From Adhaeribacter swui (GTDB lineage Bacteria > Bacteroidota > Bacteroidia > Cytophagales > Hymenobacteraceae): DNA of 64,000 nt. Position 1 is the first letter of the stretch. Each line of letters opens with the position of its first letter. The position numbers and the translations under genes were made by a program. The stretch is taken from assembly GCF_014217805.1 (NCBI RefSeq), contig NZ_CP055156.1, positions 1,866,585-1,930,584 on the forward strand, written 5' to 3'. The notes below the pieces were generated by a model. The model was not told where the DNA came from. It did no database searches and saw only the letters and a program-made list of their open reading frames with translations. This document shows, one piece after another, positions 50,660 through 60,253 of this stretch.

Positions 50660-51361
50660 TTATTTCTGCAGGGCAGCAACGTAGTTTTTCTCGGCGTTGG
50701 CCCAGTTAATTACGTTCCAGAAAGCCGCGATGTAATCGGGCCGGCGGTTTTGGTATTTTAAATAATAGGCGTGTTCCCACACATCCAAACCAATTACGGG
50801 CTTGCCTTTTTTCTCGGCAACATCCATTAAAGGGTTATCTTGGTTAGGGGTAGAAGTAACAGCCAGCTTACCCGAAGGCTCCACAATTAACCAGGCCCAG
50901 CCCGAACCAAAGCGGGTAGTAGCCGCCTGGTTAAAGGTTTCCTTAAATTTATCCATGCCGCCTAAATCGCTTTGGATGGCAGCCGCCAGTTTGCCGGTTG
51001 GTTTACCACCTTGCGCCGATAAGATATTCCAGAAGAAAGTATGGTTCCAGTGGCCGCCGCCGTTATTGCGTACCGCTACCGGGTGTTTGCTGATATCTTT
51101 TAAAATATCTTCCAGTTTCATGTTGGCCAAGGCAGTGCCCGTTACCGCTTTATTTAAATTAGTAACATAGGCCTGGTGGTGCTTGGTATAATGGATTTCC
51201 ATGGTTTGCTTATCGATGTGCGGCTCCAGCGCATTAAACTCGTAAGGCAACTTAGGAAGCGTAAAAGTATCGGCTACGGGCTTAGCCAGTAAGTTTAAGG
51301 GCTTTACCAACCCTGCTATTCCGAGCAGTGCCGCCGATTTAAGAAAAGTTCTTTTATCCAT
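50660..51361 (-). CDS. Exported Fe/Mn superoxide dismutase
   Basis: 233 aa, longer than the usual 200 because of an N-terminal targeting segment ([20 protein letters not shown]) that looks like a Tat signal with K-R in place of R-R. Then [16 protein letters not shown] opens the mature enzyme. Metal ligands: His57 in HYTKHHQAY, His in [10 protein letters not shown], and Asp/His in [18 protein letters not shown]. It removes superoxide outside the cytosol. Whether Fe or Mn is preferred cannot be told from sequence; the HWNHTFFW context is common to both. Confidence 0.94.
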   Translation of the reverse strand: MDKRTFLKSAALLGIAGLVKPLNLLAKPVADTFTLPKLPYEFNALEPHIDKQTMEIHYTKHHQAYVTNLNKAVTGTALANMKLEDILKDISKHPVAVRNNGGGHWNHTFFWNILSAQGGKPTGKLAAAIQSDLGGMDKFKETFNQAATTRFGSGWAWLIVEPSGKLAVTSTPNQDNPLMDVAEKKGKPVIGLDVWEHAYYLKYQNRRPDYIAAFWNVINWANAEKNYVAALQK

Positions 51362-51613
51362 AACAGGTTTATTTTAATTTAATGAGTACAAAACGATGAA
51401 CCACGGGCAAAAGTATAAACTTTAACGGGAGGTTGTTTGCCTTAAGCCCCCCGGAGTTTTAGAAAATGCAAGCTTACGCCACTTGTTAAACTACCCTGAT
51501 TACGTACTTCCGTTAGCCAGGTTAATAAACGGAAAGTAAGAAAAAAGGAAACTTATTTTAAAATAAATTAAATTTTATCTAAGCTGTTTCGCATTTAATT
51601 AGTTTTTGGCAAG

Positions 51614-51650
51614 CTCCCGGCTGGTGATAATAACACCATCAGCCAGGAGT
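51614..51650. terminator. Hairpin with T run in the SOD-DUF4302 gap
   Basis: CTCC and GGCTGGTG pair with CACCATCAGCC and GGAG (one mismatch, one bulge), followed on the plus strand by six T. The genes on both sides read on the minus strand, so it probably ends the SusCD transcript despite the T run pointing the other way. The rest of the 355-base gap 51362-51716 shows nothing. Confidence 0.5.
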
Positions 51651-51716
51651 TTTTTACTTTATAATAAATGGCGCAACAGCTTAAATTTTAAAAACAGAAG
51701 ACCTGATTGGCTATTG

Positions 51717-53051
51717 TTATTGTAACGTTTCTAAAGTACCGGTAAAATAAAATTCTGGGCTTTCCAGGCTTTTTATCTGGCCCAAAGTGCCTTCGGTAGG
51801 GTCCCGGAAATAATCCAGGGTAAAGCTTTCGGTATTTAAATGGTTTAAGATAGGGGCCATATCCGGCGCAATGGCCTGCCCGTTGCCATTGGGTGCTTGC
51901 GCAGTAAATTTATAAACACCAGCGGCCGTTTTAGTGTACGTATAAGGATAAATCGCAAAGTATTGAACATTATTCTGGTATATCACCACGTATAATTGCA
52001 TGGACCGGCTTTGCGGATTAAATAAAAATAACATATAGTCCAGCTGTAACCCATAGTTACCGTTTAGCAAAGCGGCGGCAATCTGTTGCTGGGCACTGGT
52101 AAAATCCGGCGACCAGCCAGGCAATGCTTGCGGCGGCACGGCTACCGTATTAAAAGTAGCTCCCACAAAGTTATGCAAAGGAATAATGGCGGTTGGTGAT
52201 GATTGCACCACTACCCGGGTGCCATTAATGTCGGCGTAATATACTTGCTGCTCGCTGTCCCATAAAAGTTCGGTAATAGCGGTGTTGTTTAAAACCAAAG
52301 GCGGGTCGAATAGTAAGCCGCGGAGGGTATACGTAAACGTGGTAGAAATTATTTGCACATTGCCGTTCTCCAGCGAAACCAACGAGAAGGTTCGGTTGGT
52401 GGGGTTAATATCTACTTGCAGTTTGTTGCCATTGGCAGCTGGCAGAAAAAGAAAAGGATTGGCTTTGGAGTAAGCCGTAGTTTCGTCGATAATGGTTTTA
52501 AGTTTGCCCGCCGTATACGCGTTAAATTCTTCCTGGGTGGCTTGTACCAGTAGCATTTTGCTTTGCTGCATATTGCCGGTTAAGCGAATAGTTGCGGCAT
52601 TTACCGAGTCGAGGGTAAACTCAAAATCCGAAAACATGCCTTGGCCCACCGTACCTTCCTGCCCGTTTAAATTAAATAACACCTCCGGATCAGGGTCGGC
52701 CAGAAGATGCAGGGGCGAGTAAGTATCAAAAATTAAGGCGGGTTGTTGCATGGCTTTTAAGCGGTAAGAACTTTCGGTAGGTGCGCCCGCCGAACTGGAG
52801 CTTACGTCCGCTGACATACTTACCCGGTCGTTTTCGCTAAATTTTAAAAAAAAGCTGTATTTGCGGTTTTCGCCGGTAGTAAGCGTAGCTTTCCAGCCGT
52901 AAGGCGCTCCCGTTAACTGGGTTTTATAATCAGCCAGGGCTTTGGCTAAGCGCTCATCCGGACGTTGGCCGGGAGCTGGGTCGTTTTCGTCTTTCTGGCA
53001 GGCCGATAGCAGGGTAAGCAGCAATAAGCCCAAAAGGTATATTTTCTTCAT
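51717..53051 (-). CDS. DUF4302 lipoprotein of the SusCD cassette
   Basis: 444 aa. Lipoprotein signal LLTLLSAC (Cys at 18), then a long beta-rich chain matching DUF4302 as I recall it: LAKALADYKTQLTGAPYGWK, SFFLKFSENDRVSM, SSYRLKAMQQPALIFDTYSPLH (split as SSYRLKAM and PALIFDTYSPLH). It is the last gene of a four-gene operon running susC, susD, metallohydrolase, DUF4302. A surface substrate-binding or processing role is inferred from position only. 48 bases separate it from the metallohydrolase gene. Confidence 0.8.
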   Translation of the reverse strand: MKKIYLLGLLLLTLLSACQKDENDPAPGQRPDERLAKALADYKTQLTGAPYGWKATLTTGENRKYSFFLKFSENDRVSMSADVSSSSAGAPTESSYRLKAMQQPALIFDTYSPLHLLADPDPEVLFNLNGQEGTVGQGMFSDFEFTLDSVNAATIRLTGNMQQSKMLLVQATQEEFNAYTAGKLKTIIDETTAYSKANPFLFLPAANGNKLQVDINPTNRTFSLVSLENGNVQIISTTFTYTLRGLLFDPPLVLNNTAITELLWDSEQQVYYADINGTRVVVQSSPTAIIPLHNFVGATFNTVAVPPQALPGWSPDFTSAQQQIAAALLNGNYGLQLDYMLFLFNPQSRSMQLYVVIYQNNVQYFAIYPYTYTKTAAGVYKFTAQAPNGNGQAIAPDMAPILNHLNTESFTLDYFRDPTEGTLGQIKSLESPEFYFTGTLETLQ

Positions 53052-53099
53052 GTAGATGTAGCAGTTACCGCACCGGGGCGCGGTAAAGTGATTTAATAT

Positions 53100-53984
53100 T
53101 TATAAAGAATTAATCGCATTTTCGGCATTGGCCTGTAAGGTATAAAAATCGATATTCCAGGCTTCTTTAAAATAACGCACGATTATTTGCTCTTTTTGCC
53201 GTAAAGCCGCTTGCGCCGTAGTATTCGGGATTGTTTTGCTAGGGTCAGCCGGATCACGTACCACAATACCATTAACCAGGGTATTAAAATTAGTACGGCC
53301 TTCTATCAGCATAATCGAAATCATTTCCACGAAATCATCATCCGGGTTACTGCGGGCGTATTCGGTAATGAACCCCCGGGAGCGCGCATCGGCTAAACTA
53401 AAATCGTTCCAGCTGGCTGTGTAGCTGGTCGTAATCCGTTTAAATTCTTCGGGGTACAAAATGTTCTGGTGCAGAATATGGCCAAACTCATGATGAATGG
53501 TATGGAGCATTTCTTTTACCACGGGCTTGTTGGTCTTTTCAAAATAATTAATCAAGTACAATACTATCTTGCGACCACCTTCAGCGGTACCCAGGGTTAT
53601 GGTGCCGTTGGTATTATACTCGGGGCTACCTACCAGCACAAATTGTTTGGGCGATAACCGTTTTATAAAGTTAGGGCCGGCTGCTTGCTCGTAAGGAGTA
53701 ATCCAGGTTTTTTTAATGGTTTCCATTACCGGGGTAATTTTATCTTCCTGGGGCGGTACCAACGTTTTATTCAGGGCAAGCTCGTAGCGGTCGAAGCGAT
53801 ATTTTACTTCAATGTTATAAGGCGTTACAAAGTTGTCGAGCAGCCAGCTGTCCAGGGGGCCTTTGGTCCAGGTTTCCCCGCCTAATCCGGTTAGTACCGT
53901 ATCCGGATCATCATCTTCGGAGCAGGCCGATAAAAAGGGGAGAGCGAAGAAAAATAGAAAAATTTTAAAAAAATGCGTTTTCAT
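53100..53984 (-). CDS. Substrate import-associated zinc metallohydrolase lipoprotein
   Basis: 294 aa. A lipoprotein signal (FLSAC, Cys about 21) is followed by a zincin-like domain with HTIHHEFGHILHQ (HExxH) near residues 161-173 and a downstream DDFVEMISIMLIEG helix with the third ligand. This is the type that accompanies particular SusC/SusD pairs in Bacteroidota and is thought to hydrolyse the imported substrate at the cell surface; the substrate is unknown. It lies 27 bases after susD and 48 before the DUF4302 gene, in one operon. Confidence 0.87.
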   Translation of the reverse strand: MKTHFFKIFLFFFALPFLSACSEDDDPDTVLTGLGGETWTKGPLDSWLLDNFVTPYNIEVKYRFDRYELALNKTLVPPQEDKITPVMETIKKTWITPYEQAAGPNFIKRLSPKQFVLVGSPEYNTNGTITLGTAEGGRKIVLYLINYFEKTNKPVVKEMLHTIHHEFGHILHQNILYPEEFKRITTSYTASWNDFSLADARSRGFITEYARSNPDDDFVEMISIMLIEGRTNFNTLVNGIVVRDPADPSKTIPNTTAQAALRQKEQIIVRYFKEAWNIDFYTLQANAENAINSL

Positions 53985-54011
53985 ACTATCTCGTTAATAA
54001 GTATTTTTTCT

Positions 54012-55472
54012 TTAGCGGGGATTTCGTTCTACGCCGGCCAGGGTAACTTCCTGGGGCAATTGGAGCAACCGGCGCGGATCTTCCGGACTTAGCTGGAATG
54101 GCTGCCTATCGATAGTATAATGCGTTACCGGAATCCGGTGTCTTAAAATATCGAACCAGCGCATTCCTTGCTGCACAAACTCGGCGGCTTTAAAATCCAG
54201 AATGGTATAGAGCATGCCTAGCCGTACGTTAGAACCCGTGCCGTAATAATTGGCAAGTTTAGCATTGCTGATATTGTGCGTGCTCCGGTTATAATCTGCA
54301 ATGCGGGTACTGGCGTATAAATTTAAATCGGCGCGGGTAGCTTCTACGTTACCCAAAAACAGATTTGCTTCGGCACGATTAAATAATACTTCTTCGGCGG
54401 TAAACAACGGGAAAATAGTGTATGGCACCCCCGTAGTGGCATTTAAATCGGTACGGACAAAATGCTCCCGGAATTTAAGAATCAGCCAGTTATCGGCGCC
54501 TTGCGTGTACAAGGGGTAAACCCAGGTATCGCCGGTTACATTGGGTTGCCGGAATAATTGGTTAACCAGGTTAGTAGATAACCCGTAACGGTACCGCGCA
54601 TTGTTCCGGGCCCAGTTAGATGGGGTTTCTACTAATAGCAGATTGGCATTTTCGGTGGCTTGCGTGTATATAGCCAGCCCCTCGTTAGCGGTTAAATTAC
54701 TGTAAACATTTACCCAGGGCCGCAAATTATCGCCAATATTCCCGCCCGGAAATACCTGGTTGGCATGCTCAACTACTTTCTGGTAATCTTGTTTAAATAA
54801 GTAAAAACGGGTGGCAAAGGCGTGAGCGGCGGCGGTGTTAAAGTGGTATTTGGGAACCCGGTAAGCGGTATTAACTATTAAGGGTAAGCCTTCGGTTAAG
54901 TCTTTTTCTATTTGCTCGTACACGTAGGCTACGGTTTTGCGCTCGTACTTGCCCAAAACTACTTTTTCCGGAGCCGTTACGTACGGAATACCGGGGTCTG
55001 AAGCTGCCGTGGCCGGATCGTAAACTTTGGAATAAAGGGTTACTAACATAAAATGGGCATAAGCCCGGGCCACTAAGGCTTCACCTTTTTGAGCGCTGTA
55101 ATCATTCGGGTTGGGGGCGTTGGCAATGGTTTCCAGGGCGTGGTTGGCCGCCGCAATAGCGGCGTAGCTAGCATTCCAGTAGTTATCAGCAGAACCTTGC
55201 GCCTTGCTCTCCACATCACGGAAAAAGTAAGGGTCGCGGTTAACATCTTCCGTTACAACAGAATTAATGCCTTTATCTTCCGCCAGGTCCGACATGGCTT
55301 CTGTAAAAGTAGCGTAATCGGCCTGGGGGTAAGCCGTCACCAATAATTCACTTACTTTTTCTACGGTATTTAATTGCGTACGCTGGTCTACAGCCTGTTC
55401 CAGGTAATCATCCTGGCAAGCCGAAAGCGCCACCATACTTCCTATTAAGGTATATTTAAATATATTCTTCAT
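54012..55472 (-). CDS. SusD/RagB family nutrient-binding lipoprotein
   Basis: 486 aa. Lipoprotein signal GSMVALSAC (Cys 19). The TPR-rich SusD fold shows in ADNYWNASYAAIAAANHAL and LVARAYAHFMLVTLYSKVYD, with the C-terminal GMRWFDILRHRIPV segment that contacts the transporter. It is the lid that captures the substrate over SusC. It lies 115 bases behind susC. Chain length and landmarks are normal for the starch-unrelated SusD group; the ligand is unknown, perhaps a peptide given the adjacent metallohydrolase. Confidence 0.93.
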   Translation of the reverse strand: MKNIFKYTLIGSMVALSACQDDYLEQAVDQRTQLNTVEKVSELLVTAYPQADYATFTEAMSDLAEDKGINSVVTEDVNRDPYFFRDVESKAQGSADNYWNASYAAIAAANHALETIANAPNPNDYSAQKGEALVARAYAHFMLVTLYSKVYDPATAASDPGIPYVTAPEKVVLGKYERKTVAYVYEQIEKDLTEGLPLIVNTAYRVPKYHFNTAAAHAFATRFYLFKQDYQKVVEHANQVFPGGNIGDNLRPWVNVYSNLTANEGLAIYTQATENANLLLVETPSNWARNNARYRYGLSTNLVNQLFRQPNVTGDTWVYPLYTQGADNWLILKFREHFVRTDLNATTGVPYTIFPLFTAEEVLFNRAEANLFLGNVEATRADLNLYASTRIADYNRSTHNISNAKLANYYGTGSNVRLGMLYTILDFKAAEFVQQGMRWFDILRHRIPVTHYTIDRQPFQLSPEDPRRLLQLPQEVTLAGVERNPR

Positions 55473-55587
55473 TTTAAATTTTTAAAAATTGGCGCGTTGT
55501 CCGTAAATCATTCCTGCTGCGTTTAAAAGAGGAGATTTTTTAAAAAATTAATTTATCAACTTTTTAAATTTCCAATCTTTCAACTAA

Positions 55588-58500
55588 TCAAAACCCGGCT
55601 TTCAGCGATAAAGTAAACTGGCGCGGAATAGGAGTAGCTACTCCGCCGGCGCCAAAGAATTCCGGATCCTGGCCATTTAATTTTTTATCGGCGTAAATCA
55701 GCCAGATATTGTTGGCTACCAAACTCAGCGAAACCATATTAAATCCAATGCCACTTAAACGGGCTGCCGGTAAGTTATAAGTAAGAGTGGCTTGTTTCAG
55801 GCGTACAAAATCGCCATCGGCTACGCGGGCAGTAGAGTAGTTGTAATTGTTATAAGGGTAACCCGTTAACTGCGATTCTTCGATGCGATCTAAAATAGAT
55901 GGAATCGTGGTTGTATTCTCGTCGCCGGGCAAAGTCCAGCGGTTTAAGAACTCCTTGGGCATCGCATCCAAATCCGTATAGCTCGATTTAAAGGCGGGGT
56001 TCAGGCGGATTACATTGCCGGCGCTGTACGTAACCAAAGCAGATAAAGAGAAATTTTTATAGCGGAACGAATTAAACCAGCCACCCGTAACAATCGGATC
56101 GACGGAGCCTTCGTACTTTAAGTGCTGTATTTTGTCGCTTTGCAGGTATACGTCGCCACTTTTTTCGCCGTCTTCGTTGATAAAGACAGGGGAGCCATTT
56201 TGCGGGTCGAGGCCCTGAAAATCGATGGAAAACAAGCCCCTATACGGATAACCTTGCAGTGCGCCCCCATTCGGGCCCACCAACGACCAAATATCCGGGT
56301 CGTTTCTTAACTCCGTAATTTTGCCTTTGTTGTAAGCCCCGGTAAGCTGCGTCCGGAAACCATAATCTTTTTCGTTTATAAGGTTGCTGCTCAAAGTTAA
56401 TTCCAAGCCTTTAGATTCCATATCGGCGTAGTTGGCTACTTTATATTCTTCGCCGCCAATGCCCGAAGTCCGGATGCTGCCAATCAGGTCAAACCCATTG
56501 CGTTTATAAGCATCTATGGTTAATGACAACTTCTCGTTAAACAAGCCAATGTCCATCCCCACATTGGTTTCGTATTGCTTTTCCCAGGTAAGTTCGGAGT
56601 TTTCGAGGTACTGAATGCCAATCGCCGATTCTACTTCGGATAAATAAGGCCGCCGGGTACTGATATTATTTAAAACTAAGCTGGAGTTGGTGGCATTACC
56701 CATGCTGGCGGTTAGGCCGTAGGTAGCACGCAAGGTTAAACGGTTAACTTTATCTAAGAAAGACTGCATAAAAGGCTCGGTATCTACATTCCAGGAGCCG
56801 CTCACGTTCCAGGTAGGCAGCCAGCGGGCGGTGCGCGCCTGGCCCAGCAAATTAGAACCATCGTAACGCACGGTGCCATTTAAGTTGTATTTGCCCCGGA
56901 ATGAGTAAGCACCATTGGCCATAAAGGCCAGAAAACGCTCGTACCGCATGGTCATGCCGTAGTAATTAAAATTACCTTCTATATTTTGTTTAATTAAGCG
57001 GTAATCTACGTAGGGTACGCCGCCTTTATCGTACTGGTAGCCATAGCCGTTAAAAGTTTTATTCTGCCGGTCGGTGTAGCGCAACTCCTGTGAGGTAAAC
57101 AGCCGCACCGTATGGATTTCGTTAAAAGTTTTGTCCCACTCTAACTGGTTCCGGAAGTTGTAATTAACCAGGTTATCGTCGTTGGTGTTGTAAAAGCCAC
57201 CGTACGGTAAAACCACCACCGGTTCTGCTTCGGGGTTATCCGGGTCGCGGTACAAAAATTTATTTCGGCCCCGAATAGTAGCATCACCGGCTGCGCGGTA
57301 AGCGTTGGCCATATTGGAGTTTTCGCGCACTTTATGTTCCTGGCCGGTTCTGGCGTAGCGCAAAGCCCCTAAAAAGCTGTATTTCAAATTAGGCAGGATT
57401 TTATAAGAAAATTCGCCTTGCAGCTTTAAGTCCAGTAAAGAAATATCGAGGGTATTATTTTCGAGCTCGTCCAGGATATTAAAAGGGGCAAAGTTGCGGC
57501 GGAAATACTCCCGGTTGCCATTAGCATCGTAGGCCCGCAGCGTACGGCTGGTGTTCAGGGCGTAGCTGTACGGATTAATATCAAAATCGCGGTCAAACTG
57601 GCCGCTTACCGGGTTGCTCACCCGGCCAATAGTGCCCGGTGCCTGTTGGTCGCGGATAGAGCCTTGCGTGATTAAGCCAAACGAAATCTTATCCGACACA
57701 TTAAAATTTGCCCGCACGTTACCGGTAAAACGTTTTACCTGGTCGGCTACGGTCCAGCCGTTGTCTTGTAAATAACTGGTAGATATATAAAACTGCGATT
57801 TTTCGGTACCCGAAGATACGCTTAAGGAATGCTCCTGCATAAACGAATTGCGGAACAAAATATCAAACCAATCGGTATTGGCGCGGGCATAGGGCTCTAA
57901 GAAAGCAGCTCTCGCCTCCGGCGTATTTTGTAAACCAAACTGGCCCGTTGCCGGATCGAACCGGTTTATTTCGTCGTACATTTTAGTAAATACGCCCCCA
58001 TCTTGCCGCCGCGAAGCGTCCGAATGGTTTAGCCAGCCTTTGCGCTCCAGCTCCGTGTACACCGACATTTGATCGGCGGAGTTCATAATGTTAAAATTAT
58101 TGTAGGTGGGCTTTAAGTAAGTAGTAAAATTGCCGGTATACGACACAATGGGTTTGCCAATTTTTCCTTTTTTGGTGGTAATAACAATTACGCCGTTCAT
58201 GGCGCGGGCGCCGTACAAAGCCGTAGCCGAGGCATCTTTTAAAATCTGAAAACTTTCAATGTCGTTGGGGTTAAGGCCCGCTACCGAAGAACCCACCAAC
58301 GTAGACGGGTCGCCGGTAGATAATTGCTCGTTCGACACGTTTACGATATCTTCCAAGGGAATGCCATCTACTACCCACAGCGGTTTGTTTTCGCCAGTAA
58401 TAGATGTAGCGCCTCGTACGCGTATTTTAGGTGCAGCACCAAAGGTACCCGACACGTTCTGCACCGATACCCCGGCTACCCGGCCTTCCAGCATGCGGCT

Positions 58501-58980
58501 CACGTCGTTTACGCCTTCACGCTTCGAGTCATCGGCTTTGAGCAAGGCCGCTGAGCCGGTAAATAGCTTGCGATCGATGGTTTGGTAACCCGTAACTACT
58601 ACCTCGTTTAAGGTACTAATATCTTCGACTAAGGTAACGTTAAAGGTGCTTTTGCCCGCAACCGGTATTTCCTGGCTTTTATAACCAACCATCGAAAATA
58701 CCAGCACCGCAGCGTTGTCTTTCACTGTTAATCTAAAATCGCCGTTGGCATCGGTAGTGGTGCCGTTGTTGGTACCGCGTTCTACTACGGTTATACCGGC
58801 GCCGTTTTCGGTACCTTGCGCGCTTTGTACTTTTACGGTACCACTAACCGGAACTTCCCAAACCGTTTCTATTCGTTCGCGGGATGCCGCTGCGGCTGGT
58901 AAAGTTGAATAACTTAAAGCACTTAGAATGAATAAAAAAGAAAGTCGTCGTGCCTTTTTTGAGTAATTATTTTGATGCAT
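55588..58980 (-). CDS. SusC/RagA TonB-dependent outer-membrane receptor
   Basis: 1130 aa from the ATG at 58980; the frame upstream starts at a TTG and is not needed. A signal peptide (to about 32) is followed by a carboxypeptidase-regulatory-like domain (PVSGTVKV to FNVTLVED), a TonB box region (NEVVVTGY), a plug with KIRVRGATSI and WVVDGIPLED, and the SusC signature ALYGARAMNGVIVITTKKG. The barrel ends in a Phe. It imports the substrate caught by SusD. It is the first gene of a four-gene operon; no sigma/anti-sigma pair is near. Confidence 0.95.
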   Translation of the reverse strand: MHQNNYSKKARRLSFLFILSALSYSTLPAAAASRERIETVWEVPVSGTVKVQSAQGTENGAGITVVERGTNNGTTTDANGDFRLTVKDNAAVLVFSMVGYKSQEIPVAGKSTFNVTLVEDISTLNEVVVTGYQTIDRKLFTGSAALLKADDSKREGVNDVSRMLEGRVAGVSVQNVSGTFGAAPKIRVRGATSITGENKPLWVVDGIPLEDIVNVSNEQLSTGDPSTLVGSSVAGLNPNDIESFQILKDASATALYGARAMNGVIVITTKKGKIGKPIVSYTGNFTTYLKPTYNNFNIMNSADQMSVYTELERKGWLNHSDASRRQDGGVFTKMYDEINRFDPATGQFGLQNTPEARAAFLEPYARANTDWFDILFRNSFMQEHSLSVSSGTEKSQFYISTSYLQDNGWTVADQVKRFTGNVRANFNVSDKISFGLITQGSIRDQQAPGTIGRVSNPVSGQFDRDFDINPYSYALNTSRTLRAYDANGNREYFRRNFAPFNILDELENNTLDISLLDLKLQGEFSYKILPNLKYSFLGALRYARTGQEHKVRENSNMANAYRAAGDATIRGRNKFLYRDPDNPEAEPVVVLPYGGFYNTNDDNLVNYNFRNQLEWDKTFNEIHTVRLFTSQELRYTDRQNKTFNGYGYQYDKGGVPYVDYRLIKQNIEGNFNYYGMTMRYERFLAFMANGAYSFRGKYNLNGTVRYDGSNLLGQARTARWLPTWNVSGSWNVDTEPFMQSFLDKVNRLTLRATYGLTASMGNATNSSLVLNNISTRRPYLSEVESAIGIQYLENSELTWEKQYETNVGMDIGLFNEKLSLTIDAYKRNGFDLIGSIRTSGIGGEEYKVANYADMESKGLELTLSSNLINEKDYGFRTQLTGAYNKGKITELRNDPDIWSLVGPNGGALQGYPYRGLFSIDFQGLDPQNGSPVFINEDGEKSGDVYLQSDKIQHLKYEGSVDPIVTGGWFNSFRYKNFSLSALVTYSAGNVIRLNPAFKSSYTDLDAMPKEFLNRWTLPGDENTTTIPSILDRIEESQLTGYPYNNYNYSTARVADGDFVRLKQATLTYNLPAARLSGIGFNMVSLSLVANNIWLIYADKKLNGQDPEFFGAGGVATPIPRQFTLSLKAGF

Positions 58981-59455
58981 ATAAACCAATTTTGGTAAAC
59001 AAAAAGTAGTGGTTTCTCTTCAGTTCCTAATAGCGTCTTTACAAATTATAATTTACAGAATTAAAGTAGATTTCTAAGCATGCCGGTACGCTATATTTTG
59101 GGCTAATAAACGCCGCGTAAAGCAGAGAAGCAAAATATAGTAAAAAGGGGAGAAGACGTATAATCAAACCGGAATAATTATAGAATACTTACTAAATACG
59201 CGTAGTGAGTTTAAATATTGTAGAAAATTAAGAACACAAACAGCTTTTTTCTTGAGGTACGCTAAAATTAAATATGGCGGTTTTCCGGTGAAGCAGAAAT
59301 TTAAAAATTAATCTTTACGGCTCTATTATAAATGCTTAATTACATGTGTGGGCTACAGGTAAACTTTACTTAAATTTTCGTTTAGATATTTAGAAAATTT
59401 CTGAATCATTTGTAAAAATAGCATTGCTTTGAGATTATTTCGCCAAGGTACTAAA
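58981..59455. other. 475-base gap upstream of susC
   Basis: AT-rich region with the susC promoter presumably inside. I found no clear -33/-7 pair, no repeat and no credible small gene. Confidence 0.45.
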
Positions 59456-60106
59456 TCAAATAACCGCGTAAAGCGCCGTAAAAAACAAGAACTGCAACAG
59501 AAAAACAAAAGGCGCTAAAGTGTTATTTTTTAAAAAATCTGATTTCTGAAAGTACCCTTGCAGTAATAATGCTACCCCAAACCAACCCGTAAAATTAGAT
59601 ACAGGGATTTCGCCGGATTGCCACGACCAGAAATCCAGTGCCACCGCAACGGGTTCGATAAAATAATCCAGGGCAACCATTAAGAAAGCGGCCAATATAG
59701 ACCTAAGCCACCACGGAAGTTGGGGTAAATAATTTACTAAATGGCCCGAAGTATAAACCAACATCAACCAGTTTAAACCAATAATAACCGGCACCCGAAA
59801 TAGCTGCCAGCCCAACGATGCGCCGTACGAATAATGCCCGAAAAGCAAAGCCGTATGAATGCCAATAACTTCGGCAAAAAAGCCCACCAGAAATACCACC
59901 AGGGCAAATAGCCCAAACGGCCGGGAATAATCGCGGTGAAAAAAGAATAAAATAGAATTGGTGAGCAGCAGATTAAATGGTACTAATTTTAAAAAATAAG
60001 ATTGGTAGGCACTGTAAATTAAACCGTAAAAACCAACGGCATAAAATATCAGGAGAATAACAATGGCCAATATTTCTTTTTTATGGGTTGGAGTAGTCGC
60101 GTTCAA
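59456..60106 (-). CDS. cruF: Carotenoid biosynthesis protein, CruF-like hydratase
   Basis: 216 aa with seven hydrophobic segments. FFAEVIGIHTALLFGHYSYG and GWQLFRVPVIIGLNWLM and the late ALDYFIEPVAVALDFWSW match CruF, the carotenoid 1,2-hydratase. Family knowledge: it adds water across the psi end of gamma-carotene or a related compound. The gene lies 147 bases downstream of a CrtD-like desaturase on the same strand, which makes the next step (3,4-desaturation of the hydroxycarotenoid). Inner-membrane location is expected. Confidence 0.85.
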   Translation of the reverse strand: MNATTPTHKKEILAIVILLIFYAVGFYGLIYSAYQSYFLKLVPFNLLLTNSILFFFHRDYSRPFGLFALVVFLVGFFAEVIGIHTALLFGHYSYGASLGWQLFRVPVIIGLNWLMLVYTSGHLVNYLPQLPWWLRSILAAFLMVALDYFIEPVAVALDFWSWQSGEIPVSNFTGWFGVALLLQGYFQKSDFLKNNTLAPFVFLLQFLFFTALYAVI

Positions 60107-60253
60107 GTGCTGGTCTAAATTTTTAAAATTTTAAAATTTTGGGAGAAGCTAATTCGATAGACCTGATATCCAGGATTCTATTTTAAATACATGGCTGTTC
60201 TATTATGGATGTAAAAAAAATCTACTATCTAATAGCTAAATACTTTTGTTTCT

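Noticed and set aside
51614-51650. Riboswitch before the SOD gene
   Set aside because: The structure is a simple hairpin with a T run pointing away from SOD; no known riboswitch core could be recognised.
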